DNA from: an uncultured Rhodopila sp.
GTDB taxonomy: Bacteria; Pseudomonadota; Alphaproteobacteria; Acetobacterales; Acetobacteraceae
Direction: 5' to 3'
Assembly: GCF_903915725.1 (NCBI RefSeq)
Contig: NZ_CAIWTY010000106.1
Location: forward strand, 62,001 to 126,000
Length of the DNA stretch: 64,000 nt
Shown here: positions 19,455 through 27,979 of the stretch, piece after piece
Layout: each line of letters opens with the position of its first letter
How positions within the stretch are numbered: the stretch's first letter is position 1
Notes under the pieces: generated by a model
Databases searched by the model: none
Seen by the model: only the letters and a program-made list of their open reading frames with translations
Told to the model about the DNA's origin: nothing
Made by a program: the position numbers and the translations under genes

Positions 19455-20615
19455 ATGGCGCTGAAAATCGGCAAGGGCGCGCTGGCGCCGCCGTTCATGG
19501 TGATGGACGTCATCGCCGCGGCGAACGCCCGTCAGGCCGCCCTCCCCCCCGGCTCCCCCCACATCATCCGCATGGAGGTCGGCCAGCCCGGCACCGGCGC
19601 CCCGGCCGGCGCGGTGGAAGCGGCTCAGGCGGCGCTTCGGTCGGGGCATCCGCTGGGGTATACCGAGGCGTTCGGATTGCGGTCCTTGCGTGAGCGCATC
19701 GCCGCGCATGCCCGGGCCTGGTACGGACTGGACCTGGCCATCGGCCGGATCGCCGTGACGGTGGGGGCGTCGGGGGCGTTTCCGCTGGCATTCCTGGCGG
19801 CGTTCGACCGCGGCGACCGCATCGCCATGGCGGCGCCGTTCTACCCGCCTTACGTGAACATCCTGACCGCTCTGGGCATGGTGCCGGTGATCCTGGAGGC
19901 AGGGCCGGAGACCCGGTTCCAGCCGAGTGTGGCGATGCTGGAGGCGCTGGACCCGCCGCCGGACGGGGTGATCGTCGCCAGCCCGTGCAATCCGGCCGGC
20001 ACGATGCTGCACCGCGACGAACTCGCCGCTATCGCCCAGTGGTGCGACCGCAACGGTGTGCGGCTGATCAGCGACGAGATCTATCACGGGCTGAACTACG
20101 ACAGTCCGATCGCCTCCGCCGCGGAGTTCAGCGGCAGCGCCGTGGTGGTCAACAGCTTCTCGAAGTATTTCTCCATGACAGGGTGGCGCATCGGCTGGCT
20201 GGTGTTGCCGGGCGACCTGGTGCGGCCGGTGGAGTGCCTGGCGCAGAACCTGTTCATCAGCGCGCCGTATATCTCGCAGGTGGCGGCCGAGGCGGCGTTC
20301 GACTGCGAGACGGAGTTGCAAGCGAACATCGCCCGCTACCGGCGCTCGCGGGACCATCTGCTCGCGGCGCTGCCGGAGGCCGGATTCGCGCGGCTATCCC
20401 CTGCCGAGGGCGCGTTCTACCTGTTCGCGGATATCAGCGACCGGTCGAACGACAGCGCCGGGTTCTGCGCGCGGATGCTGCTGGAAGCGGGAGTTGCGGC
20501 TAGTCCGGGAGTGGATTTTGACCACGCGCGTGGCAACCGGTTCATGCGGTTCAGTTACTGCGGACCGGAGGCGGACATGCGGGAAGCGGCGGAGCGGCTG
20601 AAAATTTGGCGATAA
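19455..20615 (+). CDS. PLP-dependent class I/II aminotransferase
   Basis: 386-residue fold-type I aminotransferase (AspC/alanine-type subgroup). Landmarks: GQPGTGAPAGAVEAA near the N-terminus, VASPCNPAGTM (Asn for the cofactor), SDEIYHGL (Asp), NSFSKYFSMTGWRIGW with the PLP lysine, and RFSYCGPEADM with the carboxylate-binding arginine. The substrate cannot be told from sequence. The second half of this gene occurs again, truncated, at 21474-21944, with a toxin-antitoxin module between the copies. Confidence 0.88.
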   Translation: MALKIGKGALAPPFMVMDVIAAANARQAALPPGSPHIIRMEVGQPGTGAPAGAVEAAQAALRSGHPLGYTEAFGLRSLRERIAAHARAWYGLDLAIGRIAVTVGASGAFPLAFLAAFDRGDRIAMAAPFYPPYVNILTALGMVPVILEAGPETRFQPSVAMLEALDPPPDGVIVASPCNPAGTMLHRDELAAIAQWCDRNGVRLISDEIYHGLNYDSPIASAAEFSGSAVVVNSFSKYFSMTGWRIGWLVLPGDLVRPVECLAQNLFISAPYISQVAAEAAFDCETELQANIARYRRSRDHLLAALPEAGFARLSPAEGAFYLFADISDRSNDSAGFCARMLLEAGVAASPGVDFDHARGNRFMRFSYCGPEADMREAAERLKIWR

Positions 20616-20740
20616 TATAACAGCGTGGATCCCGGACGGGCGATTTATTTCGGGCTGTTGCGCGGAACGCTGATGTTGGGCGGTGCTGTTGAGACTGAGT
20701 TCGGTCGCCAATGTGCATGGGTTGCACCAGTCCCATAAGA

Positions 20741-20769
20741 TTGACTGTGGCGCTTAACTTAGCTAGAAA
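20741..20769 (+). promoter_or_regulatory. Promoter of the Phd/PIN toxin-antitoxin module
   Basis: TTGACT (20741-20746), 17-base spacer, TAGAAA (20764-20769). A short TTAGC/GCTAA inverted repeat overlaps the -10 (20759-20778), a likely autoregulatory site. AAGGAG follows before the antitoxin ATG. Confidence 0.55.
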
Positions 20770-20790
20770 TATGGCTAAGGAGCACGGCCT

Positions 20791-21021
20791 ATGGAACACG
20801 TTGTCAATATGCACGACGCGAAAAGCCAACTATCGAAATTGGTCGCGTTGGCCCAACAGGGTGATTCAGTGACGATTGCCATTCACGGCAAGCCAGTGGC
20901 CAAACTTTTGCCGATTAAACCGCAACCGGTTTTTGGGTTGGGCAAGGATCAATGTCCTCCGGTCCCGTGGAGTGCCTTCGCGCCGATGTCGGATGAGGAA
21001 GCGGCAGAATGGGGACTATGA
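20791..21021 (+). CDS. Phd/YefM-type antitoxin
   Basis: 76 residues: MEHVVNMHDAKSQLSKLVAL is the Phd/YefM DNA-binding fold, then GDSVTIAIHGKPVAKLLPI. The acidic C-terminal tail APMSDEEAAEWGL would neutralise the toxin. AAGGAG precedes the ATG. Its TGA overlaps the toxin ATG (ATGA), giving coupled translation. Likely represses its own promoter. Confidence 0.9.
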   Translation: MEHVVNMHDAKSQLSKLVALAQQGDSVTIAIHGKPVAKLLPIKPQPVFGLGKDQCPPVPWSAFAPMSDEEAAEWGL

Positions 21022-21404
21022 GGCTATTGCTCGATACCCATGCACTCTATTGGTGGCACCGTGGCGACCCGGCCTTGTCGGCGTCAGCGCAGGCTGCCAT
21101 CGCCGACAGCCAGAACGAAAAATACGTCAGCGCAATCACCGCATGGGAATTCATCACCAAGTTTCGTTCTGGCAAGCAACCGGAGTTTGCCGGGATTGCT
21201 GCCGACGTAGCGGCGGTGGTTGCTTCGCACGGGTTCATCCAGCTACCAATAACCATGCATCATGCGCAGGCTGCCTCTTATCTGCCATCTCATCACAGGG
21301 ACCCAATGGATCGGTTTCTCATCGGACAGGCAATTGTGGAGGACATGACCATCGTCACGGTTGACGGTGCTTTCGCCAGCTATTCTGCTAAATTGCTTTG
21401 GTAG
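21018..21404 (+). CDS. PIN-domain ribonuclease toxin (VapC-like)
   Basis: 128 residues from the ATG overlapping the antitoxin stop (another ATG at 21009 is in frame). PIN-domain acidic residues are visible: Asp in LLLDTHALYWW, Glu in AITAWEFITKF, Asp in HHRDPMDRFLIGQA and the last in IVTVDGAF. Such toxins cleave tRNA or rRNA when the antitoxin is degraded. The pair lies between an intact aminotransferase and its truncated duplicate. Confidence 0.9.
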   Translation: MRLLLDTHALYWWHRGDPALSASAQAAIADSQNEKYVSAITAWEFITKFRSGKQPEFAGIAADVAAVVASHGFIQLPITMHHAQAASYLPSHHRDPMDRFLIGQAIVEDMTIVTVDGAFASYSAKLLW

Positions 21405-21473
21405 ATAGGTTAGATTAGCCAGTGTGAACCATGAGTCGCGGCCCTTGACCGGGATTCCGGTTAAGCAAAGCGG

Positions 21474-21944
21474 ATGCTCGTGAACAGCTTCTCGAAGTAT
21501 TTCTCGACGACCGGCTCGCGTATCGGCTGGCTGGTGCTGCCGGACGACCTGGTGCGGCCGGTGGAGTGCCTGGCGCAGAACCTGTTCATCAGCGCGCCGT
21601 ATATCAGCCAGGTGGCGGCCGAGGCGGCGTTCGACTGCGAGGCGGAGCTGCAGGCGAATATCGCCCGCTACCTGCGCTCGCGGGACCATCTGCTGGCGGC
21701 GCTGCCGGTGGCCGGGTTCGCGCGGCTGTCGCCGGCCGAGGGGGCGTTCTACCTGTTCGCGGAAATTAGCGACCGGTCGAACGACAGCGCCGGGTTCTGC
21801 GCCCGGATGCTGCTGGAGGCCGGGGTGGCGGCGAGTCCGGGGGTGGATTTCGACCGCACCCGCGGCACAAGGTTCGTGCGCTTCAGCTATTGCGGGCCGG
21901 AGGCGGATATGCGGCAAGCGACGCAGCGGCTGCGGGGATGGCGG
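21474..21944 (+). pseudogene. Truncated duplicate of the upstream aminotransferase (C-terminal 157 residues)
   Basis: The frame LVNSFSKYFSTTGSRIGWL to RQATQRLRGWR matches the last 40% of the gene at 19455-20615 nearly residue for residue, including the PLP lysine, and the nucleotide match is long and close. The N-terminal half is absent. The original stop is lost, so the frame runs on to 22115 over the end of the patatin gene. This is a partial tandem duplication or the remains of a second gene copy. It is unlikely to make an active enzyme. Confidence 0.85.
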
Positions 21945-21985
21945 CAGCGCGGCCGGGAGACGGCCTCGGCAGGCGCCGAGTATAA

Positions 21986-23071
21986 TTACCCTCCTACTCC
22001 GCCGGGCGGCGGCGCCTTCATCACCCGATGCGTCAGCGCCGCCTTCACATCGACCGAAGACCGCTCGCCCACCTTGTCCAGATGCGCGGCAACCCACGCG
22101 TCCGCCGCCTTGTAGCCAGCCTCCCGCAGCGCCGACAGAAAGCTCCATGACGTGCTGCTTTTGGAAACGAATCCCAGCCCCGCCAAAAATGCCGGATCCG
22201 AAATGGCATGCATCCTGATCGGCTTATATCGACCACGATAAGAAACGTCCGATGCCGCCAGTTCCGCCAGCAGGCTGTTGACCGCCTCGATCGCGTTCAC
22301 CTCCAGAACAATCGACGCGTTGAAGGTGATCTCGTTCAGACGATCAAGAATGCCGGGCGCGGTGACCGGGGGCATGTTATCGCGGTGGAACGGGTTGACC
22401 AGCACCAGTAGCAGATCCTGCGCAAAATCCAGCAGCGGAGACAGCGACGGATTCCCGAGATAGCCGCCGTCCCAGTATGGCACCCCACCGATGGTCACCG
22501 CCTTGAAATCCGTCGGCAGGCAAGCCGACGCGCGCAGCGAATCGACGGAAATATCCGGCTGCGAAAAAATCATCCGGCCGTTGCTGGTGACGTCGGTCGC
22601 CGTAATGAACAGCCGGGGCTCCGCCGCCGCATTCAGCCGCTCGAGTTCGCCCGGTGGAAATGCAGCCGCAACAATCGGGGCCAGCGCGTCGGTGTAGAAC
22701 GGGTTGGTATAGGGTGAAACGACAAGGCCAATCGCTTCAAGGGCGATCGCGGCGGGTGAGAAATCCAGATTGAAACCGAATGCTCCGGGTTCGCCGAAGA
22801 ACAGGCCGTTGCCGCCCAGAAACCCCCCTCTCGAAACCGCCCGCCAAAAATCCTCCAGTTTCCGGCTCGCAAGTTCCGCCCCGCCCATCACCAATCCGCT
22901 GACGGTCAGGGCCGCATTGAATGCACCCGCGCTGGTGCCACTGACCGCCGCGAATTTCAGCCGGTTGGCTGCGACCTCCCGCAGCAGACGATCGAGCACG
23001 CCCCAGGTGAAGGCGCCATGGGAACCGCCGCCCTGCAAAGCAAGCGAAACGGTCGGGGCATGATCGGGCAT
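21986..23071 (-). CDS. Patatin-like phospholipase
   Basis: 361-residue cytoplasmic or peripheral serine lipase. Oxyanion loop LALQGGGSHGAFTWGVL at the start, nucleophile elbow GTSAG (serine about residue 45) and the catalytic Asp in YWDGGYLGNPSL form the Ser-Asp dyad. The start is the ATG at 23071 (MPDHAPTVSLALQGGG); the frame extends 18 codons upstream without family similarity. Such proteins hydrolyse acyl chains from membrane lipids. Its 3' end converges on the aminotransferase fragment. Confidence 0.9.
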   Translation of the reverse strand: MPDHAPTVSLALQGGGSHGAFTWGVLDRLLREVAANRLKFAAVSGTSAGAFNAALTVSGLVMGGAELASRKLEDFWRAVSRGGFLGGNGLFFGEPGAFGFNLDFSPAAIALEAIGLVVSPYTNPFYTDALAPIVAAAFPPGELERLNAAAEPRLFITATDVTSNGRMIFSQPDISVDSLRASACLPTDFKAVTIGGVPYWDGGYLGNPSLSPLLDFAQDLLLVLVNPFHRDNMPPVTAPGILDRLNEITFNASIVLEVNAIEAVNSLLAELAASDVSYRGRYKPIRMHAISDPAFLAGLGFVSKSSTSWSFLSALREAGYKAADAWVAAHLDKVGERSSVDVKAALTHRVMKAPPPGGVGG

Positions 23072-23357
23072 CTTGTGGCTCCGGCAAAACGGAAGGGCGG
23101 CAGGCAGCGGGCGCCTGCGTGGCACATTCCAGGAAGCAGCGATGTCACAATTTGCTGAAAGGCTGCGATCGGCCGTCTGATTTCGAAGCCGGCCTGAAAT
23201 TCCAGGCCGTCCAACCCGGTAGCCTGGAGGCGCGAGAAGCGGATATCCACGACATGCTGAGCGAGGTACGGCAACTCTTCAAACCAGCCCGTACGTTGCC
23301 GGATGCAAATCCGGCGCGGGGCGCGCAGGCCGAACCAGGTGCCGTGTCGTCATCGGC

Positions 23358-23387
23358 CTGCTCCGCGCCACAGGCGGCGCGGAGCAG
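23358..23387 (-). terminator. Strong hairpin downstream of a small gene
   Basis: CTGCTCCGCGCC (23358-23369) and GGCGCGGAGCAG (23376-23387) form a perfect 12-bp stem with a six-base loop, ten bases past the stop of the gene at 23397-23708. No T-run follows. The rest of 23072-23396 holds only a weak plus-strand frame (see rejected items). Confidence 0.45.
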
Positions 23388-23396
23388 CGACTTGCC

Positions 23397-23708
23397 TTAG
23401 AGCGTGTAGGGCTTAGAGGCCCGCGCGTTGTCCGGAGCGGCCATCGGCGGCCAGCCGTGCTCATGCTCCTGATGCGACGGCGGAACCACCAGCGCATCGG
23501 CCCAGATGACGGTGGCATAGCCCAGGGCAAGACACCCTTCTTCGACAATCCGGCGCGCCTCCGCAGCGGTGGCAACAACCTGATATTGCGGCAAGTCGTT
23601 CAGGTCCGATCCCGGGCCACAGGCGATAAATGTCGTGTAGAACAGTCCCCGCTCTATTTCGCACAGTGTCGCACGAACCGTTGCTCCGTGCCTGGTCGCG
23701 GCCGCCAT
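23397..23708 (-). CDS. Small conserved-looking protein, unknown function
   Basis: 103 residues starting MAAATRHGATVRATLCEIER, with FYTTFIACGPGSDLNDLPQY, AEARRIVEEGCLALGYATVIW and a His-rich end (SHQEHEHGWPP). No signal peptide. The ATG at 23708 has an AAAGGGA ribosome site; the frame extends 29 codons further with basic, non-protein-like sequence. It is followed by a strong hairpin. No family recognised. Confidence 0.5.
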   Translation of the reverse strand: MAAATRHGATVRATLCEIERGLFYTTFIACGPGSDLNDLPQYQVVATAAEARRIVEEGCLALGYATVIWADALVVPPSHQEHEHGWPPMAAPDNARASKPYTL

Positions 23709-23791
23709 GAACGTTCCCTTTCTTGTGTTACGTTTGCGCTTACCCGACAGTATTTCGGACGGCCGGCGGGGTCCTCCAGCACGCCCGAGGG

Positions 23792-24076
23792 TCACACCTT
23801 CGACCTCAGTGGCGTGATCCCACCCTGCGTAGCCAACCCCATCGTCTTTAACGCAAAACTACCGATCTCGACGGCATCCTCCACGGTGTCCTGATAGAGA
23901 TCCATTCGTAGCTCTGCAATATCCCTGATGTTGCGCCACGGCGGGAGGTCGAAGTGCCGGCACCTCCCGCCGAACCGCCCTGCATGGCGAATCATACCAA
24001 GATAGAGAAGTTTTAACCGATTTAAAGCACGCCTCTTCGCTTTCACCGCGCTGCTTCGTTCTGCCACGCCTGCCAT
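23792..24076 (-). CDS. Small basic protein, unknown function
   Basis: 94 residues from an ATG with a good GGGGGAAGG ribosome site. The N-terminal half is strongly basic (VKAKRRALNRLKLLYLGMIRHAGR); the second half is acidic and helical (RMDLYQDTVEDAVEIGSFAL). It could bind nucleic acid, but no domain is recognised. It precedes the 103-residue protein on the same strand by 83 bases. The 255 bases upstream to 24332 show no other gene. Confidence 0.45.
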   Translation of the reverse strand: MAGVAERSSAVKAKRRALNRLKLLYLGMIRHAGRFGGRCRHFDLPPWRNIRDIAELRMDLYQDTVEDAVEIGSFALKTMGLATQGGITPLRSKV

Positions 24077-24331
24077 GACAATCCTTCCCCCAATTGAGAT
24101 GGGGTGCCGCTGGAGCGGCTTCCCCCGGCCGGACTACTTGCGCGCCTCTCATTCCGCTTTGCCGCGGATATCCGTCAGTAAGCCACAGGATATCGGCACC
24201 GCCGCACCGCGTCATTATACTGGATCAGTTTTTGCTTGGATGACACAGATATAATCAAAACCTCCGGATTCTTTCGAGCAATCTTCGGATGCCCCGAATT
24301 TGTCCAAAATATTGGGAAATAGAACGCGAAT

Positions 24332-25147
24332 TTAGCTGCCCTGTCTCTCGCGCAGAAACTGCCGCTGCCGATCAAAATAACCGGAGATGATTTCGGGCGC
24401 TCCGCCGAGATGCAGGTAGTCTTGCCCGATCTCGGCGATCTGCTGAAGACGTTGCAAATCGTGCAGCGTCAGCGTGCGCTGCTCCAGAGTCAGCAAGCCG
24501 TTGCGCCGGAACTCCTGCAGCACCCGGTTGACATGCACCGGGGTCAGGCCGAGCGCATCGGCCAGATCGATTTGCGTCAGCGGCAGGGTCACCAGATGGT
24601 CCTCGGCCAAGCCGACAAGCTTGTGCCGCCAAAACAACTCGCACAAAAGGTATGCGACACGCCCGCGCGCATCCCGCCGCCCGAGTGCCACGATCCGCTC
24701 GCGCAGAATGGCTTCCTCCTGCAAGCCGCTCCACCACAACGCGGTGGCGATGCGGGGGCGGTGCAGGGTCAGATCGACCACGTCCTGCCAGGCAATGTCG
24801 GCGAGGCGAACCGGGGTGATGGCGGCGATCGAATGGTCCATCCTGCGCAGCAGGAAGACGTAAAGGTCGCAGATATCGCCGGGGATCAGGAAGCTGGTGA
24901 TCTGCCGGCGCCCGTCGCGCAGGATGCGGTAGCGGCACGCCAGACCCGCCTGAAGCACGAACACGGCATGCGGAACGGCGCCCTCGCGCACAATATCCTG
25001 CCTGGCATCGAACTGTTCCTCGCGGCTGCCGGCGGCGTCCAGGGCACGCAGATCTTCTTCTGAAAGCGGAGCGAAGTTCGCCAGCTTTCGCGTCAGAGGG
25101 CTGCGGGCAAGATTGGGTTCGACCGCCGTGGCAAGGTGACCTGGCAA
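24332..25147 (-). CDS. Crp/Fnr-family transcriptional regulator
   Basis: 271 residues: an N-terminal cyclic-nucleotide-binding-like domain (FDARQDIVREGAVPHAVFVL, FLIPGDICDLY) and a C-terminal winged helix with TQIDLADALGLTPVHVNRVL. It lacks the N-terminal cysteine cluster of FNR, so is not an oxygen-sensing iron-sulfur protein of that type. The start is a TTG at 25147, with no ATG/GTG available upstream before the stop of the preceding gene and a weak ribosome site. Effector and targets unknown. Confidence 0.85.
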   Translation of the reverse strand: MPGHLATAVEPNLARSPLTRKLANFAPLSEEDLRALDAAGSREEQFDARQDIVREGAVPHAVFVLQAGLACRYRILRDGRRQITSFLIPGDICDLYVFLLRRMDHSIAAITPVRLADIAWQDVVDLTLHRPRIATALWWSGLQEEAILRERIVALGRRDARGRVAYLLCELFWRHKLVGLAEDHLVTLPLTQIDLADALGLTPVHVNRVLQEFRRNGLLTLEQRTLTLHDLQRLQQIAEIGQDYLHLGGAPEIISGYFDRQRQFLRERQGS

Positions 25148-25225
25148 AGACGATTCATTTCGGTCAAGCCGATTGTCGGGAGGATCCCGGCCGCCAAAGC
25201 GATACCACCCTATGAAGCGGAACGG

Positions 25226-26077
25226 CTAAGCTTTCTCCGACAGGAAATGCTGCACGTGCCAAGTGAACTGAGCCGGGTCCTGAAGGAATGAGAAATGGCT
25301 TGTCCAGGGCAGAATCAGCAGCCCGCCCCCCGGAATCCTCGCCGCGATCATTTCGGTATGCGGGCGCTTGATCGCCTCATCATGGTCGCCGTCCGCCACC
25401 AGGATCGGCGTTTTGATCGCGGAGAGTTGAGCATCGGTCCAGTTCGGCTGTGTCGCCCACATCTTGCTGATAGCATCTACGAAGCCAGCGTAATCTCCCG
25501 GCGTTGCTGACAGTTTGCTATACTCGTGTCCGGCGCGGGCAATAAAGGCGGCGAAGGTCGGGTTCTTCTCCACCCCACCCACCACGCCGGACGGATCGGT
25601 GTTGGCGGCAAAGGCAAACACCTTCGTCACGCGTCCCGGATGGCGAATCGCCAGGTCGAGGCCGAGGATGCCGCCGTCGCTCCAACCGACAATCGCCGCC
25701 TTCGGGATCTTGAGGAAATCAAGCAAGGCCACGACGTCATCGGCCATCAGGTCGTAGCCATAAGGGCGATTGTCGCGGGTGCTGCGGCCGTGACCTCGGC
25801 TGTCGAGCACAATGACCTGCCGATCCCGGGCCACCACGGGCACCTGGAGGCCCCAATAGTCGGCGTTGGCCAACCCGCCGTGCAGGAACACCACGGGCTC
25901 GCCCTGGCCGAAGACGGCGTACCAGAGCTTGATGCCGTTCACCGGCGCATGCCCGCTTCGCTCGGCCCTCGGCAGCCCCGGTGTCGGCGGCAGTTGCAGC
26001 CAAAGCGGCTGAGCCGCACGGGCGCCAGGCGTGAGAACCAGGGCCGCGGCGATTAATCCCTGGCGGCGAGAAATCAT
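25226..26077 (-). CDS. Exported alpha/beta hydrolase
   Basis: 283 residues with a signal-like start, MISRRQGLIAAALVLTPGARA, with paired arginines that could be a Tat signal. Core: VVFLHGGLANADYWG (oxyanion), nucleophile elbow GWSDGG, acid in VADGDHDEA and histidine in LPWTSHFSFLQ. This is the haloperoxidase/esterase-like group; the substrate is unknown. The ATG at 26077 is used. The Crp-type regulator follows 78 bases downstream, possibly in the same transcript. Confidence 0.85.
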   Translation of the reverse strand: MISRRQGLIAAALVLTPGARAAQPLWLQLPPTPGLPRAERSGHAPVNGIKLWYAVFGQGEPVVFLHGGLANADYWGLQVPVVARDRQVIVLDSRGHGRSTRDNRPYGYDLMADDVVALLDFLKIPKAAIVGWSDGGILGLDLAIRHPGRVTKVFAFAANTDPSGVVGGVEKNPTFAAFIARAGHEYSKLSATPGDYAGFVDAISKMWATQPNWTDAQLSAIKTPILVADGDHDEAIKRPHTEMIAARIPGGGLLILPWTSHFSFLQDPAQFTWHVQHFLSEKA

Positions 26078-26181
26078 GTCAGGTCCGTCTGTTCCGGATC
26101 GGTTAACGCTATCCGGCACAAACCACGCGTGCAAGAGCGCCCCCGTCCGGCCAAACCGCGGCGACCGGCATCCCCGTCGCG

Positions 26182-26349
26182 CTAGAACACCGCCACCGGC
26201 TCGGTTGATCCTGCTGCATTCGTGCGGTTCAACTTTGCCCGTTCCTCGGCCAGCAGTTCTTCCAGCAATTGCTGCTCGGCGGGATCGGACGCTTTACGGA
26301 GCATTTGCTCAAAACGCGTGATATTACATTCCGCAACGAAACGTTCCAT
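26182..26349 (-). CDS. Small protein of 55 residues, conserved-looking, unknown function
   Basis: Reading from the ATG at 26349 (AGGTGA ribosome site) gives MERFVAECNITRFEQMLRKA, then SDPAEQQLLEELLAEERAKL and a short tail ending AVF. It is a soluble, strongly helical acidic protein; short proteins of this style are common in rhizobia and relatives. I recognise the style, not a function. It stands alone between the hydrolase and rsmB. Confidence 0.6.
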   Translation of the reverse strand: MERFVAECNITRFEQMLRKASDPAEQQLLEELLAEERAKLNRTNAAGSTEPVAVF

Positions 26350-26689
26350 GCGTCACCTGTCAAATTCAGAGAGACGAATACGCATACGCGGGGCTGAATG
26401 AGAAACGACCGGATGCGCCCGGTTCCAAGCCGGTACAGCACCGCTGCGGCGACTCATACTCGCGCTGGCGTGATATTTCCACAGGAAACTAGCCAGGCCG
26501 CACAAGGATCGCGCCCGGATCGCCGGGCCTCGACGGCGGGGTGCCCCATCCGTTCCCTGGCATCGAGGCCGTCGCCCTCGGTGCCGATTGACATGGCCAA
26601 ATCGGCGCAGCCGGTGTATCGGGATTTCCTTTGTCATGGCCCGAGGTGCTTAGAGTGCGTCCTATGTCGGCATTGTCCGGCCAGTCGGT
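26350..26689. other. Intergenic region before rsmB
   Basis: 340 bases between divergent small gene (-) and rsmB (+). No frame is convincing and no palindromic repeat copy is present. It presumably holds both promoters; none close to consensus was found by eye. Confidence 0.4.
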
Positions 26690-27979
26690 TTGACCCCCGC
26701 CGCGCGGATCGCCGCCGCGATCGATCTGCTGGAGGTGGTGGAGGGTGCCCCTAAACGCCCCGCCGATGCCGTCGCCAACGATTTTTTCCGCTCCCGCCGC
26801 TATATCGGTTCCGGCGACCGCCGTGCCGTGTCCGAACGTGTCTGGAGCGTGCTGCGCACCCGCCGCCGCCTGGGCTGGTGGCTCGGCGACGCCCCGGCGA
26901 CGCCGCGCCTGCTGGTGGCGGTCTCCCTGCTGCTGGAGGGATGGACCAAGGCCGGGGTCGTGCAGACCTTCTCCGGCGGCCAGTTCGCCGCCCCCCCGCT
27001 CGACCGTGGTGAATTGGCCGTCACCGCGAGGATCGAGGGTCACACGCTGGATCATCCGGACATGCCCCCGGCGGTGCAGCTCGAAATCCCCGACTGGCTG
27101 TTGCCCCGGATGCAATCCCGTTTCGGCCCCGGCCTGTTCTCCGAAATGGCCGCGCTGTCGGAACCCGCCACGCTCGATCTGCGGGTGAACCTGCTCAAAG
27201 GCGACCGGGACCGGGCGCGCGCCGCATTGGCCGTCGAGGGCTGGGAGGCGAAGCCGACACCGTTCTCGCCCCGGGGCCTGCGCATCGAGGGCCGTCGGCC
27301 GGTGACCGACGGGCCGGCGTTCCAGTCCGGCCTGGTGGAAATCCAGGATGAGGGTAGCCAGCTCGTCGCCTTGATGGTCGGCGCAGCGCCGGGGATGCGC
27401 GTCGCCGACTGGTGCGCCGGTGCCGGCGGCAAGACGCTGGCTTTGGCGGCGGAGATGGACAATCGCGGCCAGATCGTCGCCTGCGACGTCTCCGCCCCGC
27501 GCCTGGAGGGCGCGGTGCGACGCCTGCGCCGCGCCGGGGTGCACAATGTCGAGCGGCATCTGGTCGAGTCCGGCGACAAGTGGCTGAAGCGGCGCGCCGG
27601 GACTTTCGATCGCGTGCTGGTCGATGCACCTTGCACCGGAACCGGCACCTGGCGGCGCAACCCCGACGCCCGTCACCGGTTAAAAGAAACGGATCTACTG
27701 GAGCTGGTTCCCAAACAGGCGATGATCCTCGATACCGCTCAGAGTCTGGTTCGCAAAGGCGGACGCTTGGTGTACGCTACCTGTTCCTTGCTGGAAGAGG
27801 AAAACGAGGCGCAGGTGACGGATTTCCTTCGACGCCATCCCGAGTTTGCTTTGATCCCGCTGCCCCGTGCCTGGCCGCTGCCACAGCCGGTACCAAACAG
27901 CGGGGAGTTTCTGAGCCTAACGCCGGCGCGCCATCACACCGACGGGTTCTTCACCGCGGTGCTGGAGCGAATCCCGTGA
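26690..27979 (+). CDS. RsmB-family 16S/23S rRNA (cytosine-5) methyltransferase
   Basis: 429 residues: an N-terminal NusB-like helical domain (AARIAAAIDLLEVVEG) and a C-terminal SAM-dependent RNA m5C methyltransferase domain with motif I VADWCAGAGGKTLALA, motif IV DAPCTGTGTWRRNPD (one catalytic cysteine) and motif VI VYATCSLLEEENE (second cysteine). It starts with TTG at 26690; no in-frame ATG lies near. Its TGA overlaps the GTG of the following GNAT gene (GTGA). Exact target base not determinable. Confidence 0.9.
   Translation: MTPAARIAAAIDLLEVVEGAPKRPADAVANDFFRSRRYIGSGDRRAVSERVWSVLRTRRRLGWWLGDAPATPRLLVAVSLLLEGWTKAGVVQTFSGGQFAAPPLDRGELAVTARIEGHTLDHPDMPPAVQLEIPDWLLPRMQSRFGPGLFSEMAALSEPATLDLRVNLLKGDRDRARAALAVEGWEAKPTPFSPRGLRIEGRRPVTDGPAFQSGLVEIQDEGSQLVALMVGAAPGMRVADWCAGAGGKTLALAAEMDNRGQIVACDVSAPRLEGAVRRLRRAGVHNVERHLVESGDKWLKRRAGTFDRVLVDAPCTGTGTWRRNPDARHRLKETDLLELVPKQAMILDTAQSLVRKGGRLVYATCSLLEEENEAQVTDFLRRHPEFALIPLPRAWPLPQPVPNSGEFLSLTPARHHTDGFFTAVLERIP

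Noticed and set aside
23119-23400. Plus-strand frame of 93 codons with a helical stretch EAREADIHDMLSEVRQLF
   Set aside because: GTG start without a ribosome site, overlaps a strong terminator-like hairpin and the end of the gene on the other strand; only the middle looks protein-like.
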